Source of the DNA: Paramacrobiotus metropolitanus
Taxonomy: Eukaryota; Tardigrada; Eutardigrada; Parachela; Macrobiotidae
Reading direction: 5' to 3'
NCBI RefSeq assembly: GCF_019649055.1
Contig: NW_026570266.1
Location: forward strand, 806,001 to 870,000
Length of the DNA stretch: 64,000 nucleotides
Below are positions 47,546-60,430 of the stretch, in pieces. The notes beneath the pieces were generated by a model. The model searched no databases and was not told the origin of the DNA. It saw only the letters and a program-made list of their open reading frames with translations. The translations under genes were made by a program, and so were the position numbers. Within the stretch, counting starts at the first letter, position 1. The number at the start of each line of letters is the position of its first letter.

Positions 47546-48401
47546 TTATAACTGCACAGCAAAAGCTTGACGCAAAACAGCATACTTATCGGACAGTATC
47601 GTGTGCTGGCGGTAATGAGCAATAATATTATGCAGCGAAGTAAACTGATAATTGACACTGCCGATGGTGAATTTTCCCGTCTCCGGCACTCTCCGTATGG
47701 CGAAATGGTGTACCTGTTTTCCGTGCCGCATGCTTAGCGTAAATTCGCCCGCCTGTAAAAATATCATTACCTTATTTCACAGCACTTAATTGTGCTACGC
47801 AGAGGCAAGCACAAAACAATACGATAACAAGAATTATAATTAAGGCTATTTAAATGCAAACGCAATAACTGGGAACATAAAAAACACAGTGAAAAAATTA
47901 AGGTAATGCAGAAACAAGATTTTTTCAATTTCAAAAATTCGGTGTTTCAGTCTGGATGCACCATACTACCGGAAACTCGCTTCAAGCAAATTATATGATT
48001 AATTTTTATTATTAAAGATTACCATAATTACAGAGTACTTTACGAGTACTTTTTGTACGAACCCGTATGGAACTATTTCGCAATAAGAAATCCCCTTCTT
48101 GCCCGAACTGCAGCAGCAGAAACTCGCTATCCGGTCGGCTAATCGGTCCCAGGTACCAGTCATCCAAAAATTCATTCCGGTCAGCATTACCCCGCGCTCG
48201 CATCCGTTCCCTTAACGCACTTCTCAGCGGCTGCCAATAATTCGCCGGTGCCCATCCCTCTTTATCACGCATACAGATATAACACCATCCTCCAATATTT
48301 GTCCGCATCAGCACTCCCGTCTCGCCGCTCATAAACGACAAGGTTCCCGGCATGGCGCTGGACAGGGGATACAAGGAGCGGACGATACTGCCTTCGCTCA
48401 T
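47546..48401 (-). CDS. SH3-SH2 adaptor protein, Nck-like C-terminal architecture, 181 aa
   Basis: Exon 1 is 48401 to about 48063 and exon 2 is 47752-47546 (acceptor tttttacag). With donor ACGG|gttcgt the phase is 0 and the CDS is 546 nt; a second phase-0 donor (AAA|gtactc, about 48036) would add nine residues. Residues 8-60 form an SH3 domain (SLYPLSS...LSFMSGE...GGWCY...GWAPANYWQPL). About 80-175 form an SH2 domain: WYLGPISR, GDFLLRNSS with the phosphotyrosine-binding Arg, FTLSMRHG, HHFAI, then HNIIAHYRQHTILS. The order SH3 then SH2 with SH2 at the C-terminus is that of Nck/Dock, which has two further SH3 domains. An in-frame TAG lies directly before the CAT-ATC triplets upstream of the ATG, so either the protein is short or tttctag is an acceptor for an upstream exon (an open stretch around 48862-49000 would fit). 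Confidence 0.8.
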
Positions 48402-49324
48402 CTTCTGGACACTTGTGATATGCTAGAAACAACCAACCATACAATTCTGTTGTGTGGCAAAATTTTACGCTGTGTTTTATACCGTTATTTTACACCGAAC
48501 GTATTTTTTTTCAAGCAACGAAGTGCATATAAAAACGATTCATTTTTACTGCGTTGAATACGCTGCTCTGTGTATCGAAGTTTGTTTGATACGGACCCAG
48601 TTAAGAAGCGAAAATCAAGCTAACAGTCAGCGTAGTGGAACTGATTGGTTTGTAACCGTATTGACTGTTACGCGCTCATCTGTATCGACATTGTGTAATC
48701 CATTTGATTTTAACGGTTATTTCTCACACTCAGCTGCGATCCGTAGCCTTCCGAACCCCGATTGATTTCCCTGACGACAAACTTATGGCGTATCGTAAAA
48801 CCGGCGAAATGATCTTGACGTCGCCTCATTCCAAACCCATATAAAATTCCATAACATTTTACAACCCTTGTTGCACTTTTTTGCAACCGCTGCTTTTGGT
48901 CGACGAATTCGTGCTCTAAAACGTTTAGTTGTAACCTGATCAGCTGTTCGGCGTACGACAAGGCTTTGAATCGTGGAAGCGGTTGTACTCGTTTGTTATT
49001 TCTCGTACAACGAGTAACACAGCAAATAAAGCGGCTTTGTCACACCGGGCAATAAAGCGGCTCATCAACCAGCCAATCAACAATCATCCTTTGATCAATC
49101 GCTGACATAAATCCCATAAAACGCTGTATTAACCGGCGATCGAGTTACACGGATGCGCAAACACCATGCACAAATTTCCCTTTGATGACGATTAAACCAA
49201 GTTCAACTGGACGCTTTTTCCATGAAGGATGAGTCAAGTTTAAAGCTTATATTGACAACTATCCGACAATACACTAACCGGTGAATAGCGCTTATTAGTC
49301 AAGTTCAGTTATTTGTTGATGTGA

Positions 49325-52300
49325 TCAAACGCCGATCACGTGACGTACCGGTTCGGTGTACAGGGCGTCCTCGCTGCAGCCGTACGGTGTGGCATAGACG
49401 TCTTCTTCCTGGCGGAAATGCGGCTCAAAACACGGTGACCGCATCCCCAGGGGTGATTGCTCGCGAATGCGCTGCATGCGACCGCCCGGATTGTCACGCG
49501 AACCGTCGTGAACGCTGCGCTTGGGTTTGTTCTTGGAGATTTGCGAGTAGAGAACGTGGAGGGGGTCGCGCGTGCGCAGTTTTTCTTTTTCGGTTAGTGA
49601 GGAGGCTTCCGAAGGGTGTGGCTCGTCGTCTTTGACGTCCCAACTGAAAAAGAAGCTTACAATCAAATATGCGCTCCAAGATGTACGAAGTTTTACTGAC
49701 GTATAGGAATAAATTTAATACTGACGAATAGAAATAAATTTAATTTTATGAATCAGTTTCTTTTATGAAAGACGATTTTATGGACGTTGTAATTTCTTTA
49801 AATCTACAAACAGTAGATTAGGTCCCAAGGAAAACTATTTGCGGAAAATAATTATCGCCATCAATAATATATCCATTTAGCTGTGCTGATTTTGCTTGTG
49901 AAAATGATAAGAATAACATTCGCTTTTCAAACAGCGGAAAACGGAAAAATCGAGGAAGAACATTTTAAAATTCGAAAAAATAAGAGTGTACTTTTCTTTA
50001 TTATTGCCGGATGCCAGCTCCGGTGTAAACTGCAGCTGAATATAATTCAACGTTGAGATATCCACATTCCGTGACGGCAACAGTGGGCGTGGTGCATGGA
50101 TAATCGGCGTAATTAAGGGGTCTTTGACGATCATCGGTGTGATAACACCCAGTTGATCCGAGGGCGCCGATGCCAGTTCCGGGTGGTCATCCTCGCGGGT
50201 AGGCGACAAACTGTTGTTGGAGCGACCGTCCGGGTCCGTGTCGCCGGGGTCGGTGGTGGGCGAGCGCGAGTGCTCATGCTCCGGCCCGTCACCGTCGCCA
50301 CCTCCCACGCACACCGCTGAGTCGTCAGACTGTGAGCCGGAGCCGGACCGGCGGTCCAATTCGGTTTCGGGTTCGCCAGCCTGGCATCCGCCGGATACCG
50401 ACAGTAATTCGTGCTCGGTGATTTCCGAATCTCTGCAATCAAATAATTGCTCAAGTGCCTATATAAAAATTCAATTTACATACACCATATAACTGATTAC
50501 TGTATATGTACATGTACATCACTAAAATAATAATTTACTGGATTACACAAAAGCACGTATTTTCTGCGGAATTTTATTCCAGTACTAACACAGCTTTTAT
50601 TTAGGTGCTTTGATTGGTAATATCAGCTTTCTCTAGAAGTAAAATGACTTATGCGATTTATGAAAATTAAACCAATACTTCTGATTTCGCAAATACGTTG
50701 TGAAACGGTTATCGTCTGTATTTTAAGAATATATTTATCATTCTGTTGTCAACTTAATTCGGCATTTCTGACAGAAGCTGTTTAAAATTCGCACGCTCCA
50801 TTCTTTCTCGAAGAATTATGGAAATGCCAGAACATCAAAGCCCCTAACAAGACGCATTTATGTACAATTGACCAGAAGCCGACCGGCGAGTTGTCTTTCA
50901 ACGCGCATATGTAATTCTCTTGCATACCCATCAGCATGCAGACTGACCCACTTCTGATGATGTAGCGCTGGTCCAACAACTCGGTCACAGTGCGTACCAC
51001 CGATATATATTATTTTGTCTCGTTGATGAGCATTAATTTATGCATAACCACTGGCGTAAGATGTTTTTCCAGCCCATACAGATTAAAGACGGCGGAGGGT
51101 ACTTTTTAACACTTTAACGATCGGCGCGATCGGCCGTTGAGGCGGCCCAACGAACGCCACGCTGCCCGGATTAGCATAAAATGCCGGTCGCTAATAACTG
51201 TATATTGTCATATGACAGTAATTATAATTAGTCTGTTGCAAAACGTTGCATAAAATTTTTCGCACAAATGCCGATATTTTGCTCTGGTACGCGTATTTAT
51301 TAATAATTTTATTTTAATTATTCCGTGCTGGAATTTTCTGTGGCAAGGGCTAGAGTTTGTGCGAGGTATTGAACATGTAATACTCGTAACGTTAAATGGT
51401 ACTTACGGCTCGTCCAGCCAACCGTTGAGATAGGAGAACATTTCGTCAATGTCCTCTTGAATACGCTTGGTTTCTTGATAATCCATCGAATCTGCAATCA
51501 ACATAACAAGTCTTTCTGTAATCTTTGAAGGCACCATAAGCAAAAACTACCCGCGAAAAAAATTGTTTTACCGAGCAAAAAAAATCGCGCAACAATTTAC
51601 GCAAATAAAAATTATAGTATGTTAATTAAAATTTTGCACAATCATACTACAATTATACATAATATAAAAAAACGGAAAAATTACCATACAAAAAGAAGTC
51701 TGAATAAATAATGGTTCAAAAGAATCTAAAAACTGCAAACAAGCTTTAAAAAAAAATAAATTCAGTTGTTGACGTCCGTGCTGCGAAAAAATGCCAACGC
51801 AAACTGCATAACCATTTCCAGCGAAATTTTGCAAGAAAGCCAACCAAGTGTAGAGAGCGCGGAAAAACTTGCGAAACCGTTTTTGTATTTTCCTTTTCCA
51901 AATAAGCGAAAACGAACGGCGCTGACCATGCGAAATCATTAGCGCCAAAATCAAGCATTATTCTTGGCTACGCAATATCGCTCACCGGCCTCCTCAAGCG
52001 GAACCATGATTTTAAAACAGCAACAATACAAGCCCGGTCCAAAAAATACACCGTTAAAAAAAAGAATAAAAATATTCTGCTAGGATTTGCATGAATTAAT
52101 GATGCTGCTGCGCAACTCTCACAAGTATACCGGCGAAATGTATGTTGATAGGTCACAGTGGCCGGCGCGCATATACAGTCTGTACAGTGTAAGCAGAAGA
52201 GCAAGATGATGCAATGCGGCATGCAGCCTGCGCATGATGCGGAAATTGGGTTGTGACAAAAGAAATCGAGGGGGTTGTGAATCAACAATAATTAAATGCG

Positions 52301-55300
52301 CCACAGCAATTTCCTAGCGGGGCCATCTTAATTACTCGATCACGATGCTGTGCCGCGCGGCGCGCTGCTTGATTTCACATTCTTCACACTGTACGCGCGC
52401 ATGGCTAACTTTCCTTTTCGCTATAACGATTAGCCAGGTGATTATCGGATTAACACGTATCAAAACGATATAAAAACTCTATCTAGAAGCAATTCAAGAA
52501 AAACTCGTTCGAATTTGCGGTTAAAAATCTGCAATAACATAAAAAGGTAAATCGGTTGCACCTGAAAACTAAATTTCTAATTTTTCTGCCAATATTACAT
52601 GCGAAGTTTTTCCAAACTAGCCGAAGTCAAAATTATTTTATTCATTTTGCACCCTTTAATTCGTTGTTATTAGATAAAACCGAATAAAAATTATTATTTT
52701 GATAAAAATAAAGACTAGTACAAGTACGTATAAATAATAAATCTATTTGTTCTCTTAAAAGAAATAATTAGTAAGAATAATAAAACTACAAATTTAATGA
52801 CACAACTACTGTAAAAGACTTTACGTTATAGATTAACGAGTAGTATCTGTAGTATATGTATAAGGAGATATACTAAATGTATTTATTTCTTATTTGGATC
52901 GCCAGTTTTTCGTTCAGCTTTTTTAACCACCTGTTGATGACAGATTCGACCGACTGGTCGCTCCATTACTCAGATGTTTCCTCGGCGGTTTCTTCCTTGG
53001 CGGCTGCGTCCGGCGCTGACTGCTGGCGGCGGAATGTGACTCGGCCGACTGATGCATGGCGGAATCGGGTGACACACTGTCCCGGCGTCGTTCCTCCTCC
53101 GTCTCTCCATCCTCACCCTCCACCGAGCGGCAGTGCTCGGCCAGCGCCTCCAGTGCCGCAGACGGGTAGCTGTCATAATCCACTCGACTAATCTCCGAAC
53201 AATCGGTTACACCGTCTTCGGAGATGAGGGTGTCTTTGCGGCTGCCGGTCTCGCTACAAAACGCATCAATGCATGAATATAACGTAACAATCGGTATCGG
53301 ATGATAGCGGCGATTATCGTTTATTAACGCTAACCGCCATTTACCGGTGATATCCGCTTTAACGCCAAACCACAGAAAGACTATCAAATGTTATCGGGGT
53401 TATGTTTCGCGGCGGATTCGGTGTCGCATCGCGTTAGTGTCATGAGTGTAAATCACGAAATACACAACATATGCACAATAATTTCTTTTTCGACTGTCAT
53501 GTCAGTCGGTGAAATACCAATCAAAATTATTCCGTTGCTGAATTTTCTTAGGAAATTAATTCACTAAGTTTTTAATACGATAAATTTTCTGCGGGAATTG
53601 TTTGTATCAGCTTTCTGCAGCAGTTATTTATTTATAGCGCCTGTTTAAATCCCGCTGCTTAAATTATTTCCGAGTAATTACTGTACTTTGAAGATTTTCT
53701 TTGAATACTTTGAAGATTTTCTAGTAAAAAAATCTATTAATTTTGTAGTTTATAACTCGCCTTAAATATTTATATATATTTTTGTACAATTTGTAGTACA
53801 ATATTTTAGATATTTTCATTACAGTATCTGTAAATGTATATACAGTAATTGCACTCTGCTACGAAAGTCAATGGTTTCGAAAACAACAGATCGAATGTCC
53901 AACAATTTTTTCCAAGCATTTGTGGTGTTTAATTGAGTTATGATTTTTTGCCGGCAACGAACTTTCCTTGTACGGCAGCAGAGCGGCCACATCATCGTTT
54001 AATTAGCACCTGAGTGGTGGTCAGGGCAGCGTTAAGTAAAAATTAACCGGCGGAGCTGCTGGGTGAGCCTGTTATTTGCCGTGTCCATAAAGCAGCTGTA
54101 TACGGCCATTAGGCACGCTTTAGCCGGTGTTGATGCGGCTGTCTCACCACTCTGTATCTAAAGATTCTAAAGCCTATCCGGTCAAACCGTGCGTGAAAAC
54201 GAACGCACACTATCAACAACACACAAACAGCGCGTTTTTTACTCGTCTCTCTCCCGGATAAATAATATGCTAAGTGGCTGACAATTACGCAGCCCGGCCT
54301 CACCGCTGGCTGTTGTGGCTATTTTCTCAAGTCAGAAAAAAAACGAAAAACTGCCGTCGCTAGCTGGAAAGTGATATTCATAACCGTCAGGCTGTAATTG
54401 TCGCTGGTTCGATCTTCCGATCGCCGAACAAGCGCAAGCAAATGTTGTGCTGCGTTTTTATATGCAAAACAAACATCGTGCAACAAATCTTAAAACAATT
54501 TTTTATGATGATGTAATTTTTAAGTAGTATTTTGAATGTAGCTACAACTTTTACCCAGTTTAGCTTATTACGATAAATATGAGCAAAAATATGACTAAGT
54601 ATCAGAATTTTATAATTATTGCATATTATGTTCTCATTGCAAAATTATTTACCTACTCTGTATACTGAATTTAAAGCGAAAAGTGAAATACTTATAAAAT
54701 AATTTAAGATGTTTATTTAAAATTTTGTGACTCGCTTTTCGCAGTTTTGGTTTATGTCTATGTTCAAAAGTTAATAAGCGTAAACAAGCCTCACAATTTA
54801 TTTTATAACCGTCTTGATTTTTGAACGAAAATTTGATTTAACTGATATGCTAACTTTTGGACAAGGTATAGGTTCTTTTTTGTTATGTCACATTGCCATT
54901 CAAAGTTATTAATGGGCTCCAAAAATTCCCATTTCACGGTTAATTATATGCCACAAAATCCTCCACGGGCACTGTTGCAACGTTTACACAAATTAACAAG
55001 AGCATAACGAAAAACAAACGTTATGTCACACCGCAGCATGTCGCTAAACTAGTTATGCTAATGCTGCGTAAAATCCACCTTTCATCGAAGAACAATGCGG
55101 TTTTATTAGCTCTGATTCTTGCATAAGGAAAGATATAAATGCCAAGAATCAAATATACTCATTCGGTCATGTTTACAAGTGATAAACAAGACCAAATAAA
55201 TCATCGCTAATTAATTGTCGTAAGGGTTATGCAATCGTACAATAAAAAAGTTTATTATTATTTCGAAAATGCATTGGAAAAATAGGCCACATTATCTAAA

Positions 55301-55614
55301 GTCGCTGTTGCGGATTTTAAAATAAATGGCTTCTTGATGTATTAATCAACGCAAAAAATAATTCAAATTAAGAACTAAAAAGCGTGATTAATTCCATTAT
55401 TTGACAATAATTTATATTTATGACAATAATAACTCATAATCTCGTACTACTGAAAATATGTATAAAACCACATATATGTTCAAAACTCAGACCTGAAGGA
55501 CAAAAATCTCTGAAATAGAAAATTCTTCGAAACAATAAGTATTAATGCACTTTTTCAAACCGAGCCTTACCTGATAACCGACTGCGGTGCGGCTCGTGCC
55601 TGTTGATTTCCCAT
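49325..55614 (-). CDS. Putative N-myristoylated tyrosine-motif adaptor, 403 aa, five exons
   Basis: Exons (minus) 55614-55571, 53253-52931, 51491-51407, 50432-49992 and 49643-49325 join in consistent phase to 1212 nt, ending TGA. The splice sites are good (gtaagg, gtggtt, gtaagt, gtacac; ttgtag, ttgcag, ttgcag, ttttcag). The protein starts MGNQQARAAPQ, a possible N-myristoylation signal (Gly2, though residue 6 is Ala rather than Ser/Thr). There is no folded domain that I recognise; the chain is Ser/Asp/Glu/Pro-rich and probably disordered. Likely docking sites are PPRKKPPRK (99-107, SH3-type), Tyr143 in YLNG (Grb2-type YxN), Tyr281 in YIQL, and Tyr381/385/393 (YATP, YTEP). Such layout resembles membrane-bound scaffold proteins of the FRS2/Gab/LAT kind, but homology is not established. 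The next gene downstream encodes an SH3-SH2 protein. Confidence 0.65.
50433..51406. other. Intron 3 of the adaptor gene
   Basis: No additional exon or RNA gene recognised; AT-rich with scattered short open frames. Confidence 0.5.
51492..52930. other. Intron 2 of the adaptor gene
   Basis: Nothing recognisable. The open frames at 51622-51958 and 51968-52304 (minus) have no domain and are not needed by the exon phases. Confidence 0.5.
53254..55570. other. Intron 1 of the adaptor gene (2.3 kb)
   Basis: AT-rich. The exon phases on either side (AG|C gives Ser) fit direct splicing, so no exon is required here. A regulatory role is common for first introns but no site can be named. Confidence 0.5.
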
Positions 55615-58600
55615 TGGATAAATCGCAATTCCCACGCCACAACGCCCAACACAATACGCAACACCAATATAATAATAAAGAACAATAATACCCCGTACAA
55701 TAAAATAATTCACCCAATATTACAGTACAAATCACAATCACACTACAACTGATTTCCACCGAGAGCAACACCAGCCACAACAAACGGCGCTAAACGCTAT
55801 CGATTAGCCAGACAAAGGCCGCTCACTGCACATGCCACCGCATAATATCTGTGTCAAAGATGAAGCAACATCTTGGTTGTGTTTTTTTGCCGGCGTCTCT
55901 CGTTTTCTCAACTACCACAGTCAGTAGCAGCTGCTATGATGGAGAGCGCAATAAGCACAACGTGCAACTGATCGCCGCGATGATTAATGCCTCCTTCTCG
56001 TACAGCGAACCAGATCGCCACGTACAGGTAAAGCGTATTCACCGGCTGCTGTTATATTATTAAGCCATTAGATCAATTCGCCGGCGATCAACAGCGCAAG
56101 TGGACTATCATCAAATCACATCGAACTGATGCAGCTGAGCGGCGCAAATAGAACCGGTGTGCGCTGGACAATGCAAGGTCTCCTCGGCTGTCTTGTGGCT
56201 TTTTCCCTTGACATTGTTTGTCCGGTTATATCAGCTGTCCACTTTCTCAGGTAAACACGGTCTTGACTGTATTGTCAAGGAATTTGTCGGCATACGACAA
56301 ACAAATAATGTAATTTTCACGCTTTACAGTACAAGTGTACAAAACCATGTGTATATGGTTTGAGCGGTGTTATTTATGCTTTCGTGCCGTGCGCAGTAAC
56401 GCCGTTCTGTTATACCAGGCTTCTCTTACTGGAAGCCATCCGGATTACCATGTTTTCTTATCTTCCGGATTCTTGTATGAAAGTTTAGGGGTTTTTTGTT
56501 GGGTTGAAAGTTAGAAACGCATGACAATCGGTCAGAGTGCTGACGCTAGCGTTCGCAATGTACTCTGTATGTGGTGAATGTTACATTTTGGCGTGCACAC
56601 AACACATACACACACACACTGACGCACACACACTCTAATAACCGGTTCCCCAATCTGTGCACGCGGTTCCTGGAGTCTGCCGCTGCTGCTGGAGTTTTAT
56701 ACGTTGGCTAAAATGGCGGGACATATTGTTGAAATTCTATACACAAGCGCCACGAGCGAGTACATATACATAGCATATCAGACTTGTGGTGTGGGACGTC
56801 GTACATCATAATCCAATATTCAAGAATGCCAGTTATCGGCAAATTTTGACAAGCATGCGGGAAACAAAGGTTGACCAGGAGCCTTTAAACCAGAGGCAGA
56901 CGTTAGGGGCTGGCTGCATGATACTTCTGCCAGTCGCAGAGAGCTTGCGTGTTTGAAAGGGTGTTTAAGAGTTGTACAAATCCCCGTGCGGTTTAAAGGG
57001 CAACTTTGCATTTTAACGCAATCACTAATTTTCTTAGGAAAAGGATGGTGATCGGCAGAAGAGGTGAGGTTACCATGTACTACAAATCGAAATGTGACAG
57101 AAGTTCGCTATCCAGTAGCAAATCACAGAAACATTATGCCTATACGTGCACAAAAAATAATTTTGGCACCAAACTTTACGCAGTAGCCATGAAAACCCAC
57201 CCCCATATATCCCTTTAATTTTATCAGATCATTTAGGTTTTTTATGCCTTATCTTGTTTTCTTATGTTTGTTAAATTTTATTGTGCATAGGTTTTCCTGT
57301 GTTTTGTAAAGTTTCTTAGTAGGATACATTTAGAATACGTAAAGGATGCTTCACAGATGCGGTGGGATACAGCAATGAATGGAAAAAATTCAAAAAATTG
57401 TGAGGATACAGGGGGATACGCAAAAGATACCGTGGGATACGGCGCGATACTGTGGATACCGAAAAAGAAGACATGCCTCGAAAAATTTAACATGTACACA
57501 GTCGTACATATCTTTTAGATAGGTTAATAAAAAGCATACTGAGACATAGCACAAATGAAGGTCTGTTATATTACATACATGCGCCTTCATTCCTGCTATG
57601 ACTGAGAGCAGAATAAGTAAAGGTCTGTGTTATCATGCACTAATACAGTTTCTCTGTATTATCTGTCGAAGTCTATCGCAGGCCTCAATTTTGCCGGTTT
57701 TCTGTGCGGTTTTGGATATGATCAAAACCGGCTTGAATATTTATGCTTCTCTAATCAATCTTACAAAGCCCGTGACGCCTTATACGTACATCACCGCTGC
57801 AGAAGAATTTGGGTGCATAATTTTAAAGAAGAGTTTACAGATGAGAGGGGCTATGTAAGGGTCAATGAGACCAATGCAGTATCTGGAGAAACCGTCGAAT
57901 CGGTACTGACTACTGATTGATACGGATGACGAAAGCCCATGTAGCATACGTGAGTTCTAAGATCAACTGCCTGTCACCCTGGCATCTTCGTGGAGATAAT
58001 TAGAAATCACATATTTGCAAACCGGCAATGAGTTCGTTTACATAACCCTCCCTTTTGAACTGCAAAGGCTAAGTGGCCATTAAACAGTTCAAACCAATAC
58101 ACTTTACTTCTAGTAAGTTTAATAATTTTAGCGACAACAGGATGGCATACAAATGTTACCGTATTTCAAAATTAACAGCAAAACGTTTTTTGCTGCAGAA
58201 ACCAGTCGGTTGCTCCAGTAAGTTAAAACAGGACGATTAGATTAAAAACTGCAGTACTCGTAGCAGAAAGAACTTTTCCGTGGTCCAAAAATATTATGAA
58301 CGGTGGCTCAAAGAGGCATATACTTGTACGTTGTACGGAGCCAAAGGTAAATGTTTCGGTGTTATTATTAACATCTTTCTTGTATACGTTGGAAAAAGAA
58401 TAAGATAAACGCAATTTACGTGTCTTTTCTCGACCACTGCATTATTTGCCAGGCGATCTACCGACCTTTGGAAGAGCACGCAAACCCTATTTTCCGGTAA
58501 TCTGCGGTAATAACCACTGCGATCACGATCGCTATCTGAGGCATTGCGTTCTTCACCCTGCTAACGTGCAATACAAAAACTAAGTAGCTTATCGTGAATC

Positions 58601-59347
58601 GTAATCGCGGTTACTGTTTAGCTTGAGCTGGGCGTTCGAGCGCACCCCATGTGTACGTGCGAATGCTGAGGGACGCATAATGTATTTTCACAAAATTAAG
58701 AAAGAAACAGTTCCTCATCCACCGTAGTAATAGCCCTCGGGCGGACGGTCACATTCAGGACGGTTCACATATTCGCAACGGTAAATTCTGCAGTTTCATG
58801 TACATACTTGCAGCCCAACCTTGCGTTGCAAGATAGAACATAACGGTTTCTCTACCATTAGCTGTTGTTTGCTGAAATTTTTGGCAAATTGTCATACTGT
58901 TTAGGATCGACTGGCCGATGCCCAAATGACTTTATAAGTGGTTGCCGCACCTTTGGGAATAGGCAAGCTGGCACCTTTAATTAAATCGATTGACAACAAA
59001 CAACTGACTCATACAAGTGTTACCCAGTTACTTCTGCACCAAACTTCAAAATAGTGCTAACGCATACCCACCCGTTTGTATAGTGCTCTCGCTGTGGGTA
59101 TTCTCACCTTTATGAAGCCCACTGTGCAGTTTTACAAAAGTAAGGCTAGGATGTCTCGTGGCGTATAATTAACGATAAAGCGTATTTCATTGATAGTATA
59201 TAGTGCAAACCCTGGGATTGGCCGAAACGCTGCAGGGTGCAAGTTGTGTGTTGCAACTTGAACTTATATAATCAAGGTAATAGCTTCTGTATACTCATTC
59301 TCATAGCCACGGTTACAGAATCTCCTTAGCTTGCATTTGGTTGGAAG
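55615..59347. other. Intergenic, 3.7 kb, no gene recognised
   Basis: It contains a CA-rich microsatellite (about 56594-56635), a loose GGATAC repeat (57364-57460), and two overlapping plus-strand open frames at 57598-57920, one ending EEFTDERGYVRVNETNAVSG. Those look slightly protein-like but have no splice or domain support. The last ~250 bp are the upstream region of the 12-Cys relative, duplicated at 60125-60425. Confidence 0.5.
56594..56635. repeat. CA-rich microsatellite
   Basis: Imperfect ACACACAACACATACACACACACAC-type run with interruptions. Confidence 0.8.
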
Positions 59348-60425
59348 ATGCATCTCCTTGCTGTAGCGTTAACGACGTGGGCGTTGTTCCTCAGTGCCAT
59401 AGCTGCTAAAACTTGCGAAGAGCAGAAACAATGTGCCGAGCTGTTTAGCAAGAAAGACGATTATTACGGCCGACTGCTGCAAACAGGAAATGGCTCATTC
59501 TGGTCGGTATCCGCGGCGGATCTGCAGCAGTCTAAAAAGTCTGCGGATGAATTTTGCCGGTATGTAACTGCTTGTAAAACTGGTGGTAACAGCGTGCTAG
59601 CGCAACTGACCGTGGATTGCTAATGTATCTGTCAGTCGTACTTAGGTACTCACCGTACGATGCATGTTCACTTAATAATAGGTGGAGCAGCGACTCGGGA
59701 AACTGTATGCAGTCCCTGTATACCAAATGTCCCTCATTCTACAAAAGCGAGTCAGGTTGGGGGGACGGTTGGTACCTCTGGATTTATCGGCTTGCCATGG
59801 GTGGACTGTGCAATACAAAGGTGGGACCGGTGAAATTCTATCGCGCTCATTCTCAGTGTTCTCCATTCGTGGAATTACTAATTCTGCTGTAACCTCCAAG
59901 AAATGGGCGAGGTTTTGAGAGACCAGAATAAGTCAGACGCCCAAAAAAACTTCTGCGAGTAAGTGCCGGGCAGTTAACGACGATGTACTGTAAAACTCGC
60001 AAACAAATGCACGCATGTAATTCAGAATCACGATAAAGTACTGTTCTTCCCTCCTTCTGCATCAGAAATTTCTTACGCTCTCTCCGCTTTTAAGCCGGTA
60101 AACTAATGCGCATACAGCTTGTCATGGCGGAACGCAGTGTACAGTTCTACTAAAGTAAGGCAGGGATCTCTCGTGGCGTAAAATAAGCCACAGAAGCGCA
60201 TTTCATTGGCAGTACATAGAGCGGAAACTGGGATCAACCGAAATGCTGCAGGGCGCTGACGGTTTATTGCAGCTTGAAGTTACATAATCATGGTGGAAAC
60301 TGTGTATAATAATTCTCATCGTTACGCTTATAATTACTCTTAAAACCTTTTTACCGGCGTAGCTCTGCGTCAGCGATAAATTACATATTAATTAGCTCAC
60401 AAACTTCGCAGCTTGTATTTGAGAG
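59095..60425. repeat. Tandem-duplicated upstream regions of the two 12-Cys relatives
   Basis: About 59125-59340 and 60145-60425 align: TAAGGCTAGGATGTCTCGTGGCGTA/TAAGGCAGGGATCTCTCGTGGCGTA-like runs, GCATTTCATTG, GCTGCAGGG, TTGCA(AC/GC)TTGAA and ACTCATTCTCAT. The duplicated unit therefore includes promoter-side sequence as well as exon 1 and is about 1.05 kb long. Confidence 0.75.
59348..59958 (+). pseudogene. Relative of the secreted 12-Cys protein, frameshifted and lacking exon 3
   Basis: Exon 1 (59348-59559) encodes a signal peptide (MHLLAVALTTWALFLSAIAA) and KTCEEQKQCAEL, ending at the family donor GCCG|gtatgt. Exon 2 begins at 59682 (aatag|GTGG) and follows the paralogue through CMQSLYTKCP and CNTKVGPVKFYRA. 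After SQC the sequence is 25 nt where the intact paralogue has 30, so the frame shifts and ends at TAA; the other frame resumes CCNLQEMGEVLRDQN and FC before the donor GCGA|gtaagt. No third exon is found before the next copy. The truncated secreted product of about 130 residues could still be made. Confidence 0.7.
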
Positions 60426-60430
60426 AGAAA

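Noticed and set aside
48710-48961. Amphipathic open stretch upstream of the SH3-SH2 gene (LIRLQLNVLEHEF)
   Set aside because: No ATG in frame and a weak donor; kept only as a possibility in the SH3-SH2 entry.
47546-55614. One large gene uniting the tyrosine scaffold with SH3-SH2
   Set aside because: The scaffold frame ends at TGA 49327-49325, and an in-frame TAG precedes the SH3 start; two genes are more likely.
55487-55783. Hydrophobic 98-codon open frame suggesting a membrane protein
   Set aside because: The donor at 55571/55570 and phase fit the overlapping MGNQQ frame, which continues through four more exons; the hydrophobic frame lacks continuation.
57598-57920. Overlapping plus-strand open frames with protein-like endings
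   Set aside because: Two frames compete, neither has a domain, a paralogue in the window or convincing splice sites.
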